A DNA stretch of 64,000 nt, taken from contig JBAGJY010000001.1 in NCBI GenBank assembly GCA_037034305.1, positions 1-64,000 of the forward strand, given 5' to 3'. Of the stretch, positions 23,593 through 31,310 are shown in pieces (the first letter of the stretch is position 1; every line of letters starts with the position of its first letter). Position numbers and translations under genes: made by a program. The notes under the pieces were generated by a model that did no database searches, had not been told where the DNA came from, and was given only the letters and a program-made list of their open reading frames with translations. Source of the DNA: Streptantibioticus_A sp037034305. GTDB lineage: Bacteria; Actinomycetota; Actinomycetes; Streptomycetales; Streptomycetaceae.

Positions 23593-24432
23593 ATGGACCC
23601 TTACGAACTGCCCAGCAGTGTCACGGACCAACTAGACCCCGCGTCAAAGCGGTTGGTAGTCAACCGGCGCGGCTCAACGGTGTGGAAGATCAAGACTGAT
23701 TACGGCCCGTACGCCGTGAAGTTGGGGTATCCCATCGAGGCAACCGCCCAATGGGACGGACAGCCCTGGACTGCCAAAGCCCCCGCCCGCGAAGCGGCAA
23801 TCATGCGCCAACTCACTCCGGAGCGGATCTTCCACGGCCATTGGGAGGAAGGCACGTGGAACGCCCAGCCGTGGCGCCCCGGTAAGAGTCTCTGGGAAGT
23901 GTGGGAGCCTCACCGCTCCGCCGACGAGTTGCCCCAACCCACTCTTGACGAAGCGCATTCATGCGCGGTCACCCTCACCGCACTCCACGCAAAGGGTTGG
24001 GCACACGGCGACGTCCAACCAGCACACTTCATCATCGGGCCGACAGGCACATTCCTAATCGACCTCGCGCTAGCCCACGGCGGGGGGCAGGTTCCGGAAG
24101 ACTGCGACTTCCCGTACCGGGGGTGCCTGGTCCACTACGAAGCACCGGAAATCTCGCGCAGCGTCCTAGAGACGGGGACCGCCACGCCGACGCCCCAGGC
24201 CGACGTATACGCATTGGGTGCATCACTCTTCATCAGCGCTAGCGGCTGGCGACACGTCGACTACCCCGACGAAGCCTCGCGAGAGGAGCAGCGAACGGCA
24301 ATTGTGAAGCGTCCACACCGGCCGGTGACCGTGCCAGGCATGCTGGGCAAGCTGATCGATGCCATGCTGAGCCGCAAGCCCGAAGAGCGTCCGACCGCAG
24401 CCGAAGTCTGCCAGGTACTACAAGCTGCCTAG
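23593..24432 (+). CDS. Stand-alone protein-kinase-fold enzyme
   Basis: 279 residues, a complete small kinase fold and nothing else. The start follows AGGAGGGA. Features seen: VAIK-type Lys43 (YAVKLG), probable helix-C Glu67, HRD equivalent HGD with Asp140 (AHGDVQPAHF), DFG equivalent with Asp157 (LIDLAL), APE at 184-186 and an ADVYALGASLF helix-F. The HGDxQPxx loop is typical of aminoglycoside-phosphotransferase-like and class III/IV lanthipeptide-type kinases; the usual Asn after it is His145, so metal binding may differ. No sensor or membrane segment. The neighbouring GRDP-like protein, encoded 86 nt upstream, is the natural substrate candidate. Codon use is less G/C-biased than in the flanks. 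Confidence 0.8.
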   Translation: MDPYELPSSVTDQLDPASKRLVVNRRGSTVWKIKTDYGPYAVKLGYPIEATAQWDGQPWTAKAPAREAAIMRQLTPERIFHGHWEEGTWNAQPWRPGKSLWEVWEPHRSADELPQPTLDEAHSCAVTLTALHAKGWAHGDVQPAHFIIGPTGTFLIDLALAHGGGQVPEDCDFPYRGCLVHYEAPEISRSVLETGTATPTPQADVYALGASLFISASGWRHVDYPDEASREEQRTAIVKRPHRPVTVPGMLGKLIDAMLSRKPEERPTAAEVCQVLQAA

Positions 24433-24441
24433 CCCTACCGC

Positions 24442-24476
24442 CGAGGCCCCCGGAACCTCAACGGCCAGGGGCCTCG
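24442..24476. terminator. Terminator between kinase and msrA
   Basis: CGAGGCCCC (24442-24450) and GGGGCCTCG (24468-24476) form a perfect 9-bp stem. It lies between the convergent kinase and msrA genes, inside the right end of the element. Confidence 0.6.
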
Positions 24477-24507
24477 ACTCGGCAGGCTCGCGGTGGCGCT
24501 ACAGGCA

Positions 24508-25167
24508 TCAGCCCTCAGTCGGAGCTACGCCCACCGGGCAAGAGAGGCCCGTCCCCCCGATGCCGCAGTACCCGTTTTTGTTGCGGTCGAGATACTGCTG
24601 GTGGTACGGCTCGGCCGGGTAGAAGGGGGCGGCCGGGAGGATCTCGGTGGAGATCGGGCCGTAGCCCGCGGTGGTGAGGGTGGACTGGTAGGCGTCGCGG
24701 GAGGCGGTGGCGGCGGACTGCTGGGCGGGGGAGTGGGTGTAGATCGCGGAGCGGTACTGGGTGCCGATGTCGTTGCCCTGGCGGAAGCCCTGGGTGGGGT
24801 CGTGGGACTCCCAGAAGACCTTCAGCAGTTGCTCGTAGGAGACCACGGCCGGGTCGAAGACGACCCGTACGGCCTCGGTGTGGCCGGTCTGGCCGCTGCA
24901 CACCTCCTCGTAGCTGGGGTTCGGGGTGTGTCCGCCCTGGTAGCCGACGAGCGTGGTCCACACGCCGGGGGTCTGCCAGAAGCGGCGCTCGGCGCCCCAG
25001 AAGCAGCCCAGGCCGAAGTCCGCCACCTCCAAGCCCTGCGGGTACGGTCCGGCCAGCGGGTTGCCCAGCACGGTGTGCCGCTCGGGGAGCGCGAACCTCG
25101 GCCGGTCGTGGCCGGGCAGGGCCTCCTCGGCGGTCGGCAGCTTGGTCTTGAAGCGGTTCAGGAACAT
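24508..25167 (-). CDS. msrA: Peptide-methionine (S)-S-oxide reductase with element-derived C-terminus
   Basis: 219-residue cytoplasmic repair enzyme reducing methionine S-sulfoxide in proteins. The catalytic motif GCFWG places the nucleophile at Cys55; the GYCGIGGTGLSCPVG end holds Cys201 and Cys210, which in this family recycle the sulfenic acid. AGGAG precedes the ATG at 25167. The last 15 or so codons, including Cys210, come from the integrative element rather than from the original gene, whose own tail remains at 18111-18159. The replaced tail keeps the frame and the key Cys, so activity is probably preserved. Confidence 0.95.
   Translation of the reverse strand: MFLNRFKTKLPTAEEALPGHDRPRFALPERHTVLGNPLAGPYPQGLEVADFGLGCFWGAERRFWQTPGVWTTLVGYQGGHTPNPSYEEVCSGQTGHTEAVRVVFDPAVVSYEQLLKVFWESHDPTQGFRQGNDIGTQYRSAIYTHSPAQQSAATASRDAYQSTLTTAGYGPISTEILPAAPFYPAEPYHQQYLDRNKNGYCGIGGTGLSCPVGVAPTEG
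24548..24556. repeat. Right attachment core (attR side)
   Basis: CCCGTCCCC, the same core as at 18151-18159, lying inside the msrA reading frame at codons for G-T-G (residues 205-207). Sequence to the right is host msrA; sequence to the left, to the msrA stop, is supplied by the element. Confidence 0.7.
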
Positions 25168-25267
25168 CGGCGGATCTCCTCACTGCATGGGCTCTCCACG
25201 AGAACGTAACGGCGGACCAGGGGATTCCGGGCGAGTGCACCGGGCCGGGCGCACTACGCTCGGGCAC

Positions 25268-26425
25268 ATGAGCGACCAGCACACCGACCGGCAGAGTTTC
25301 GAGACCCTCGCCATCCACGCGGGGCAGCCCGCCGACGCGCAGACCGGCGCCGTCGTCACCCCCATCTACCAGGTGTCCACCTACAAGCAGGACGGCGTGG
25401 GCGGCCTGCGCGGCGGCTACGAGTACAGCCGTTCCGCCAACCCGACCAGGACCGCCCTGGAGGAGAACCTCGCGGCGCTGGAGGGCGGCCGACGCGGCCT
25501 CGCCTTCGCGTCCGGTCTGGCCGCGGAGGACTGCCTGCTGCGCACCGTCCTGGTGCCCGGCGACCACGTGGTGATCCCCAACGACGCGTACGGCGGCACG
25601 TTCCGCCTGTTCAGCAAGGTCGTCGAGCGCTGGGGCGTGCAGTGGTCGGTGGCCGACACCTCCGACCCGGCGGCGGTGCGCGCCGAACTGCGGCCCAACA
25701 CCAAGGTCGTCTGGGTGGAGACGCCCAGCAACCCGCTACTCGGCATCACGGCCATCGCGGCGGTCGCCGACATCGCGCGCGGCGCGGGTGCGCTGCTGGT
25801 GGTGGACAACACCTTCGCCAGCCCGTACCTCCAGCAGCCGCTGGCGCTCGGCGCGGACGTGGTGGTGCACTCCACCACCAAGTACATGGGCGGGCACTCC
25901 GACGTGGTAGGCGGCGCGCTGGTCACCTCGGACGTCGAACTGGGCGAGCGGCTGGCGTACCACCAGAACGCGATGGGCGCGGTGGCCGGGCCGTTCGACG
26001 CCTGGCTGGTGATGCGCGGCGTGAAGACCCTGGCGGTGCGCATGGACCGGCACAGCGCCAACGCCGCGCGCATCGCGGAGATGCTGGTCAACCACCCCAA
26101 GGTGACCCAGGTGTTCTACCCGGGGCTGCCCGGGCACGCCGGTCACGAGGTGGCCGCCAAGCAGATGCGGGCGTTCGGCGGGATGATCTCGTTCCGGGTC
26201 GTGGGCGGTGAGGAGGCGGCCGTCGAGGTGTGCAACCGGGCCAAGCTGTTCACCCTGGGCGAGTCGCTGGGCGGCGTCGAGTCGCTGATCGAGCACCCCG
26301 GCCGGATGACCCACGCCTCGGCCGCGGGCTCCGCCCTGGAGGTCCCCTCCGACCTGGTCCGGCTGTCGGTCGGCATCGAGTCGGTGGACGATCTGCTGGC
26401 CGACCTGACCGAGGCCCTGGGGTAA
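25268..26425 (+). CDS. metB: Cystathionine gamma-synthase
   Basis: 385-residue PLP enzyme of the Cys/Met metabolism fold, joining an activated homoserine with cysteine to form cystathionine. The PLP Lys is Lys205 (HSTTKYMGGH). The N-terminal FETLAIHAGQ, the SRSANPTR substrate loop and the ETPSNPLL block are all present. Length matches the family (380-390). A cystathionine gamma-lyase role cannot be excluded by sequence alone. There is no ribosome-binding site; TACGCT at 25255-25260 ends 7 nt before the ATG, so a leaderless message is likely. Divergent from msrA with a 100-nt gap, an arrangement joining two sulfur-amino-acid genes. Confidence 0.9.
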   Translation: MSDQHTDRQSFETLAIHAGQPADAQTGAVVTPIYQVSTYKQDGVGGLRGGYEYSRSANPTRTALEENLAALEGGRRGLAFASGLAAEDCLLRTVLVPGDHVVIPNDAYGGTFRLFSKVVERWGVQWSVADTSDPAAVRAELRPNTKVVWVETPSNPLLGITAIAAVADIARGAGALLVVDNTFASPYLQQPLALGADVVVHSTTKYMGGHSDVVGGALVTSDVELGERLAYHQNAMGAVAGPFDAWLVMRGVKTLAVRMDRHSANAARIAEMLVNHPKVTQVFYPGLPGHAGHEVAAKQMRAFGGMISFRVVGGEEAAVEVCNRAKLFTLGESLGGVESLIEHPGRMTHASAAGSALEVPSDLVRLSVGIESVDDLLADLTEALG

Positions 26426-26429
26426 CGCC

Positions 26430-26705
26430 TCACCTGGGGGCGAGCCCCCAACCGCGCAGCGGCGCCGGGGGACTTGGCGGCGTGGGCCACCGCGCCGCCA
26501 CCCACATCCCCAGGGCCACCGCCGCCGCGAGCAGCACCGCGCACAGTACGAGCCGCAGCAGCCGCCGCCGGTGCAGCAGGCGGCGGCCCCGGTACGCCGC
26601 GCGGGCCGCAAGATCGGCCGGGACCGACGGATGCGCGGCCATGAGCATCCGCCGGACCTCGGCCTCCTTGCGGTCCGGCAGCCAGCCGCTGACCGGCCCG
26701 GTCAC
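26430..26705 (-). CDS. Small single-pass membrane partner of sigma-like gene
   Basis: 91-residue protein from the GTG at 26705, whose first bases overlap the stop of the upstream gene (GTGA), so the two are coupled. The N-terminal 50 residues are cytoplasmic (DRKEAEVRRMLMAAHPSVPADLAARAAYRG), followed by one membrane helix (about 55-75) and a Pro-rich outer tail. The position next to a sigma-like factor suggests an anti-sigma role, but no zinc-binding anti-sigma motif is present. Confidence 0.7.
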   Translation of the reverse strand: MTGPVSGWLPDRKEAEVRRMLMAAHPSVPADLAARAAYRGRRLLHRRRLLRLVLCAVLLAAAVALGMWVAARWPTPPSPPAPLRGWGLAPR

Positions 26706-27130
26706 GCTCGGCTCCGCATCGCCGCCACCGCCCGCAGGCACAGGGCGTGCAGCCGCTCCGCGGGCAGCCCGAGCTGCGCCGCGGCCTGCTCCTCGGACAG
26801 GCCCTCGTAGATCCGCAGCACCAGCACCAGCCGCTCCCGGGGCGGCAACCGGTCCAGCAGGCCGCCGCGCGGCCGCCGGTAGCGCCAGGCGCGCCGCGCG
26901 AAGCGGACGGCCAGCTCCTGCCGGGTACGGGCGTACGGATCGTCGCCGCGCATCCGGTACCAGTTGGCGTAGGTCCGTGCCAGCGCCGCCACCAGCAGCC
27001 GTTCGCCCTCGGCGGGGTCACCGGTCAGCAGGGTGGCGGCATGCAGCAGCCGCCCCGCCGCGCCCGCGGTGAACGCCTCGAACTCGCGGGCCCTGCGCCG
27101 CTCCTGGGCCCCGTGGCGCGCTCCCACCAT
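26702..27130 (-). CDS. Sigma-70-like (SigE/ECF-type) factor, short
   Basis: 142-residue protein. Residues about 15-75 resemble ECF sigma region 2 (EFEAFTAGAAGRLLHAATLLTGDPAEGERLL...ALARTYANWYRM) and residues about 90-142 resemble region 4 (LPPRERLVLVLRIYEGLSEEQAAAQLGLPAERLHALCLRAVAAM). The linker is short and the promoter-melting residues of region 2 are weak, so it may be a degenerate regulator rather than an active sigma. GGGGGAAG precedes the ATG at 27130. Operon with the small membrane protein downstream. Confidence 0.75.
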   Translation of the reverse strand: MVGARHGAQERRRAREFEAFTAGAAGRLLHAATLLTGDPAEGERLLVAALARTYANWYRMRGDDPYARTRQELAVRFARRAWRYRRPRGGLLDRLPPRERLVLVLRIYEGLSEEQAAAQLGLPAERLHALCLRAVAAMRSRA

Positions 27131-27211
27131 GCTTCCCCCGGCCCGGGTGCCTGCACGCTTGCACGCTATGGGACGGCACATGGCGCTGGGCGGTCAAGGG
27201 CCGCGCGCAGG

Positions 27212-27697
27212 TTACGACTCGCCGCTGCCCGAGGCGGCGTGGTAGTCGGCCAGCGCGCCGTTGAAGCGGGCGAGCAGATCGGTGAACTGCTCCCGCTCGT
27301 CCTCGGTCCAGCCCGCGGTGACGACCTCCATCAGCGCGCACCGGGAGGCCCGCACCTCCTCCAGGCGGCCACGGCCGCGCGGGGAGAGCGCCAGTACGAC
27401 GGCGCGCCCGTCCTCGGGGTGGGAGGTTCGTTTGACCAGTCCGGACTCGACCAGCGGCGCCACCTGCCGGGTCACCGTGGAGGAGTCGATTCCCATGCCC
27501 TCGGCGAGTGCCTTGACGCCCATGGGGCCTTCCCGGTCCAGCCGGTTCAGGAGGAGATAGGCCGCACGGTCCATCGAGTTGCGCGCCTTGCCCACACCAC
27601 CGAGGCGGGTCTGCTCGGCGCGCCGCGCGAAGAGGGCGACCTGATGCTGAAGGCGCTCGAAAAGCGCGGCAGATGTCATGTCAACGGAGGTCGGCAT
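27212..27697 (-). CDS. MarR-family regulator
   Basis: 161-residue winged-helix protein, typically a homodimeric repressor of efflux or stress genes. Helices and wing are clear: AAYLLLNRLDREGPMGVKALAEGMGIDSSTVTRQVAPLVESGLV (about 45-88) and KRTSHPEDGRAVVLALSPRG. The start at 27697 has TACCCT at 27704-27709, a leaderless -10 geometry; an in-frame ATG at 27679 is the alternative. It is divergent from threonine dehydratase (142-nt gap). Target unknown. Confidence 0.88.
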   Translation of the reverse strand: MPTSVDMTSAALFERLQHQVALFARRAEQTRLGGVGKARNSMDRAAYLLLNRLDREGPMGVKALAEGMGIDSSTVTRQVAPLVESGLVKRTSHPEDGRAVVLALSPRGRGRLEEVRASRCALMEVVTAGWTEDEREQFTDLLARFNGALADYHAASGSGES

Positions 27698-27838
27698 GTC
27701 GGAAGGGTACGCGGACGGGGGGTTCCCCGTACCCCCGCAGCCCAAACATATGGTCCGACAGCCGGACAGCCGCTCATTCCTACCGCATTCGTCCGGGTTC
27801 CCTACTGCATCCGTACTGCGTTCGGGCACCTGGGTGCG

Positions 27839-29068
27839 ATGCTTGGCCGCATGGTCGACAAGTCTGCTTCCGTCACTCTCGACGACGTGCGCAACGCCCA
27901 GAAGACGCTGTCGGGCGTGGCCCGGGTGACCGCGTTGGAGGGCAGCCGCCATCTGTCCGCCCTCGTGGGCGCGCCGGTCCACCTCAAGTGCGAGAACCTG
28001 CAACGAACCGGTTCGTTCAAGGTGCGCGGCGCCTATGTGCGGATCGCGGGCCTGTCGGAGAGGGAACGGGCGGCCGGTGTGGTGGCGGCCAGCGCGGGCA
28101 ACCACGCGCAGGGGGTGGCGCTGGCCGCCGCGCTGCTCGGGGTGCGGGCCACCGTGTTCATGCCGGTCGGCGCCCCGTTGCCGAAGGTGGCGGCCACCCG
28201 TGAGTACGGCGCCGAAGTCCGGTTGCACGGGCAGGTGGTGGACGAGACGCTGCGTGCCGCGCAGGAGTACGCGAGCGCCACCGGCGCGGTGTTCATCCAT
28301 CCCTTCGACCATCCCGACGTGGTGGCCGGGCAGGGGACGGTGGGTCTGGAGATCCTGGAGCAGTGCCCGGAGGTGCGCACCATCGTGGTGGGCATCGGCG
28401 GTGGCGGGCTGGTGGCCGGGATCGCGGTGGCGGTCAAGGCGCTGCGGCCGGACGTGCGGGTGGTGGGGGTGCAGGCGGCGGGCGCGGCGGCGTATCCGCC
28501 GTCGCTGGCGGCCGGGCGGCCGGTGCCCGTCGACGCCCCCACGACCATGGCCGACGGCATCCGGGTCGGGCGGCCCGGGGACGTGCCGTTCGGGATAGTG
28601 CGGGAACTGGTGGACGAGGTGCGCACGGTGTCGGAGGACGCGCTGTCCCGGGCGCTGCTGCTCTGTCTGGAGCGGGCGAAGCTGGTGGTGGAACCGGCGG
28701 GGGCGAGCCCGGTGGCGGCGCTGCTCAGCGAGCCGGAGGCGTTCGAGGGGCCGGTGGTCGCGGTGCTGTCGGGCGGGAACGTGGACCCGTTGCTGATGCA
28801 GCGGATCTTGACCCACGGCATGGCGGCGGCCGGGCGCTATCTGTCGCTGCGGCTGCGGCTCACCGACAGCCCGGGGGCGTTGGCGCTGCTCCTGGGGGTG
28901 TTGTCAGAGGTGGACGCTAACGTCCTGGATGTGAGCCATGTACGGACCGATCCGCGGCTGGGGCTCACGGAGGCGGAGGTGGAGCTGCATCTGGAGACGA
29001 AGGGGCCGGAGCACTGCGCGCGGGTGTCCCAGGCGCTGGGCGAGGCGGGGTACACCGTCATCGGCTGA
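27839..29068 (+). CDS. ilvA: Threonine dehydratase (ammonia-lyase) with ACT-type domain
   Basis: 409-residue PLP enzyme converting L-threonine to 2-oxobutanoate, feeding isoleucine synthesis. PLP Lys61 sits in NLQRTGSFKVRGAY; the Gly-rich phosphate loop GIGGGGL and the SGGN near the end of the catalytic domain are present. Residues about 330-409 form a single ACT-like domain, so it is of the short TdcB/tdcB-like or actinobacterial IlvA type. The start could be the ATG at 27839 or 27851; 27839 matches the S. coelicolor length as I recall. Downstream lies an exporter operon after a 231-nt gap. Confidence 0.9.
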   Translation: MLGRMVDKSASVTLDDVRNAQKTLSGVARVTALEGSRHLSALVGAPVHLKCENLQRTGSFKVRGAYVRIAGLSERERAAGVVAASAGNHAQGVALAAALLGVRATVFMPVGAPLPKVAATREYGAEVRLHGQVVDETLRAAQEYASATGAVFIHPFDHPDVVAGQGTVGLEILEQCPEVRTIVVGIGGGGLVAGIAVAVKALRPDVRVVGVQAAGAAAYPPSLAAGRPVPVDAPTTMADGIRVGRPGDVPFGIVRELVDEVRTVSEDALSRALLLCLERAKLVVEPAGASPVAALLSEPEAFEGPVVAVLSGGNVDPLLMQRILTHGMAAAGRYLSLRLRLTDSPGALALLLGVLSEVDANVLDVSHVRTDPRLGLTEAEVELHLETKGPEHCARVSQALGEAGYTVIG

Positions 29069-29110
29069 GTCGAGTGCGGGGACGCGTACGCGCGACGAGA
29101 AGACGGTTGA

Positions 29111-29148
29111 CGCGATATATCGCGAGAGTGCATACTCGCGATGCATCG
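29111..29148. promoter_or_regulatory. Palindromic sites upstream of Drr-type exporter
   Basis: CGCGATATATCGCG at 29111-29124 is a perfect 14-bp palindrome; CGATGCATCG at 29139-29148 is a perfect 10-bp one, 26 bp away centre to centre. The A/T-rich core flanked by CGCG is the form bound by PadR-like and some TetR-like regulators, but no regulator gene is adjacent. Confidence 0.5.
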
Positions 29149-29299
29149 TAATGCTGCCATGCCGGGTCGCGGTACCCGGTATTCCGGGCGATGGTGACAC
29201 ATATCGCCGTGGCGGGCACCGGTGCCGCCATGGACGGCGGAGCGCCCGGTTCACACGTACAGCGCCGAATACGTAGCCCACACCCAGGGAGTAACTCCT

Positions 29300-30316
29300 A
29301 TGCCAGGTGCCATTTACGCCGAAGGTCTGGTGAAGACCTTCGGCGAGGTACGGGCGCTGGACGGCGTCGACCTCGACGTCCCGGAAGGCACCGTGCTCGG
29401 TCTGCTCGGCCCGAACGGCGCCGGGAAGACCACCGCCGTAAGGGTCCTGACCACCCTGCTGCGGCCGGACAGCGGCCGGGCCGAGGTGGCGGGGATCGAC
29501 GTCCTCAAGCACCCCAACGAAGTGCGCCGGTCCATAGGCCTGTCCGGCCAGTTCGCCGCGGTCGACGAGTACCTCACCGGCCGGGAGAACCTCCAAATGG
29601 TCGGCCAGCTCTACCAGATGGGCGCCAGGGCCGCCAAGGCCCGCGCCGGTGAACTGCTGGACCGCTTCAACCTCGCCGACGCCGCCGACCGGCCCGCCAA
29701 GACGTACTCCGGCGGCATGCGCCGCCGACTCGACCTGGCCGCCGCCCTCGTCGTGCAGCCGCCGGTGATGTTCATGGACGAGCCGACCACCGGCCTCGAC
29801 CCGCGCAACCGCCAGCAACTGTGGGAAGTGATCAAGGAGTTGGTCTCCGGCGGCACCACCTTGCTGCTCACCACGCAGTACCTGGAGGAGGCCGACAACC
29901 TCGCGCACGACATCGCGGTGATCGACCACGGCCGGGTCATCGAACGCGGCACCTCCGACCAGCTCAAGGCCCGCACCGGCGGCGAACGCGTCGAAGTCGT
30001 CGTCCAGGCAGCGGAGATGATCGACCCGGCGACGGCGATCCTGCGCAAGTACAGCGCCAAGGGGCTCAACAAGGCCGAGGCCACGGTGGATCAGCACACC
30101 AGGCGGGTCACCGTCCCGGTCACCGGCGGTGCCAAGCTCCTCGCGGAGGTCATCCGCGAACTCGACACCCACGGCATAGAGATAGACGACATAGGTCTGC
30201 GCCGCCCCACCCTCGACGACGTCTTCCTCGCCCTCACCGGCCACGCCGCGCAGGACCCCGCGGCCACCGAGGCCGAACGCCCCGCCGCGCACCCAGCCGA
30301 GGAGACCTCGAAGTGA
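29300..30316 (+). CDS. ABC transporter ATP-binding protein, DrrA type
   Basis: 338-residue ATPase for export of a hydrophobic compound or drug together with the permease downstream. Walker A GPNGAGKTT, signature YSGGMRRRLDLA, Walker B VMFMDEPTTGLD and an H-loop equivalent TTQYLEEAD are intact. The C-terminal 100 residues match the DrrA-type extension (VEVVVQ, later RRPTLDDVFLALTGH), which assists permease interaction. GGGAG lies 8 nt before the ATG. The stop overlaps the permease start by GTGA. Confidence 0.92.
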   Translation: MPGAIYAEGLVKTFGEVRALDGVDLDVPEGTVLGLLGPNGAGKTTAVRVLTTLLRPDSGRAEVAGIDVLKHPNEVRRSIGLSGQFAAVDEYLTGRENLQMVGQLYQMGARAAKARAGELLDRFNLADAADRPAKTYSGGMRRRLDLAAALVVQPPVMFMDEPTTGLDPRNRQQLWEVIKELVSGGTTLLLTTQYLEEADNLAHDIAVIDHGRVIERGTSDQLKARTGGERVEVVVQAAEMIDPATAILRKYSAKGLNKAEATVDQHTRRVTVPVTGGAKLLAEVIRELDTHGIEIDDIGLRRPTLDDVFLALTGHAAQDPAATEAERPAAHPAEETSK

Positions 30317-31173
30317 CCGCCAACGCCCAGACCCTCACCCACAGCCGCGCGCCGCGACCCTCCGGCGGCCCGGCCCAGTCCGTACGCGACTCCCTGGTCA
30401 TCGCCCACCGGAACTTGATTCGCATGGCCAGAATTCCCGAGATGCTCATTTTTGGGCTGGTCCAGCCGATCATGTTCGTGGTGCTGTTCACCTACGTGTT
30501 CGGCGGCTCGATCCAGGTCGGCTCATCCACATCCACCCAGGCCTACCGCGAGTTCCTGATGGCTGGCATCTTCGCCCAGACCGTCACGTTCGCCACGGCG
30601 GGTGCGGGTGCGGGCATCGCCGACGACATGCACAAGGGCCTCATCGACCGCTTCCGCTCCCTGCCGATGGCACGTGGTGCGGTGTTGACCGGCCGCACCA
30701 TCGCCGACCTGGTGCAGTCGGCGCTCACCCTCGTCGTCCTGGCGGTCGTCGCCCTGATCGTCGGCTGGCGCACGCACGAGAACTTCGGCAAGGTGCTCGT
30801 CGGATTCGGCCTGCTCCTGCTACTCGGGTACGCGTTCTCGTGGATCGGCGCGCTCATCGGCCTGTCCGTGCGCACACCCGAAGCGGCGACCTCGGGCGGC
30901 CTGATCTGGCTGTTTCCGCTGACATTCATCTCGAACGCGTTCGTGGACGCGAACCAGATGCCGTCCTTCCTGCGGCACGTCGCGGAGTGGAACCCGTTCA
31001 GCGCCACCGTGCAGGCATGCCGCGAGCTGTTCGGCAACCTCCCCCCGGGCTTCCGGACGCCCGACGCCTGGCCCATGCAGCACCCCGTGTGGGCCTCGCT
31101 GATCTGGTCGGTTGTGATCATCCTGATCTTCCGTACGCTAGCGGTCCGCAAGTACCGCCGCGCGGACGGTTGA
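30313..31173 (+). CDS. ABC-2 type permease, DrrB type
   Basis: 286-residue membrane protein with six predicted helices (about 45-65, 80-105, 125-150, 158-180, 190-205, 255-275). The segment LIDRFRSLPMARGAVLTGRTIADL is a hallmark of DrrB-like permeases, and EWNPFSATVQACRELF is the conserved periplasmic block before the last helix. Translation begins at the GTG coupled to the ATPase stop. A 13-bp terminator stem follows. Substrate unknown. Confidence 0.92.
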   Translation: MTANAQTLTHSRAPRPSGGPAQSVRDSLVIAHRNLIRMARIPEMLIFGLVQPIMFVVLFTYVFGGSIQVGSSTSTQAYREFLMAGIFAQTVTFATAGAGAGIADDMHKGLIDRFRSLPMARGAVLTGRTIADLVQSALTLVVLAVVALIVGWRTHENFGKVLVGFGLLLLLGYAFSWIGALIGLSVRTPEAATSGGLIWLFPLTFISNAFVDANQMPSFLRHVAEWNPFSATVQACRELFGNLPPGFRTPDAWPMQHPVWASLIWSVVIILIFRTLAVRKYRRADG

Positions 31174-31255
31174 TGGCTACGCCGTGCCCGTGGCGCGGTG
31201 CTCACCGGCCGGACGGCCTGATCCCGCGCCCGGGCTTCCCGGGAGCGCTCAGACC

Positions 31256-31289
31256 GAAGCCCCGGACCGCACGGGGGGTCCGGGGCTTC
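31256..31289. terminator. Bidirectional terminator, exporter/greA
   Basis: GAAGCCCCGGACC (31256-31268) pairs perfectly with GGTCCGGGGCTTC (31277-31289), 13 bp with an 8-nt loop, between convergent genes. Confidence 0.75.
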
Positions 31290-31310
31290 ACCGCGCCCAG
31301 GAGGCGTGGC

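Larger units (their letters stand above)
18151..24556. mobile_element. 6.4-kb serine-integrase element inserted in msrA 3' end
   Basis: Bounded by the shared core CCCGTCCCC and by duplicated msrA 3' ends. Contents in order: large serine integrase, two small minus-strand genes, a 20-bp palindrome, XRE regulator, four overlapping small genes, GRDP-like protein, protein kinase. No FtsK/Tra translocase, replication initiator, relaxase or phage structural gene is present, so it cannot move between cells on its own by known means; it may be mobilised by another element or be a decayed remnant. Several genes (23.5-24.4 kb) use more A/T-ending codons than the flanks, in line with acquisition. Confidence 0.8.
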
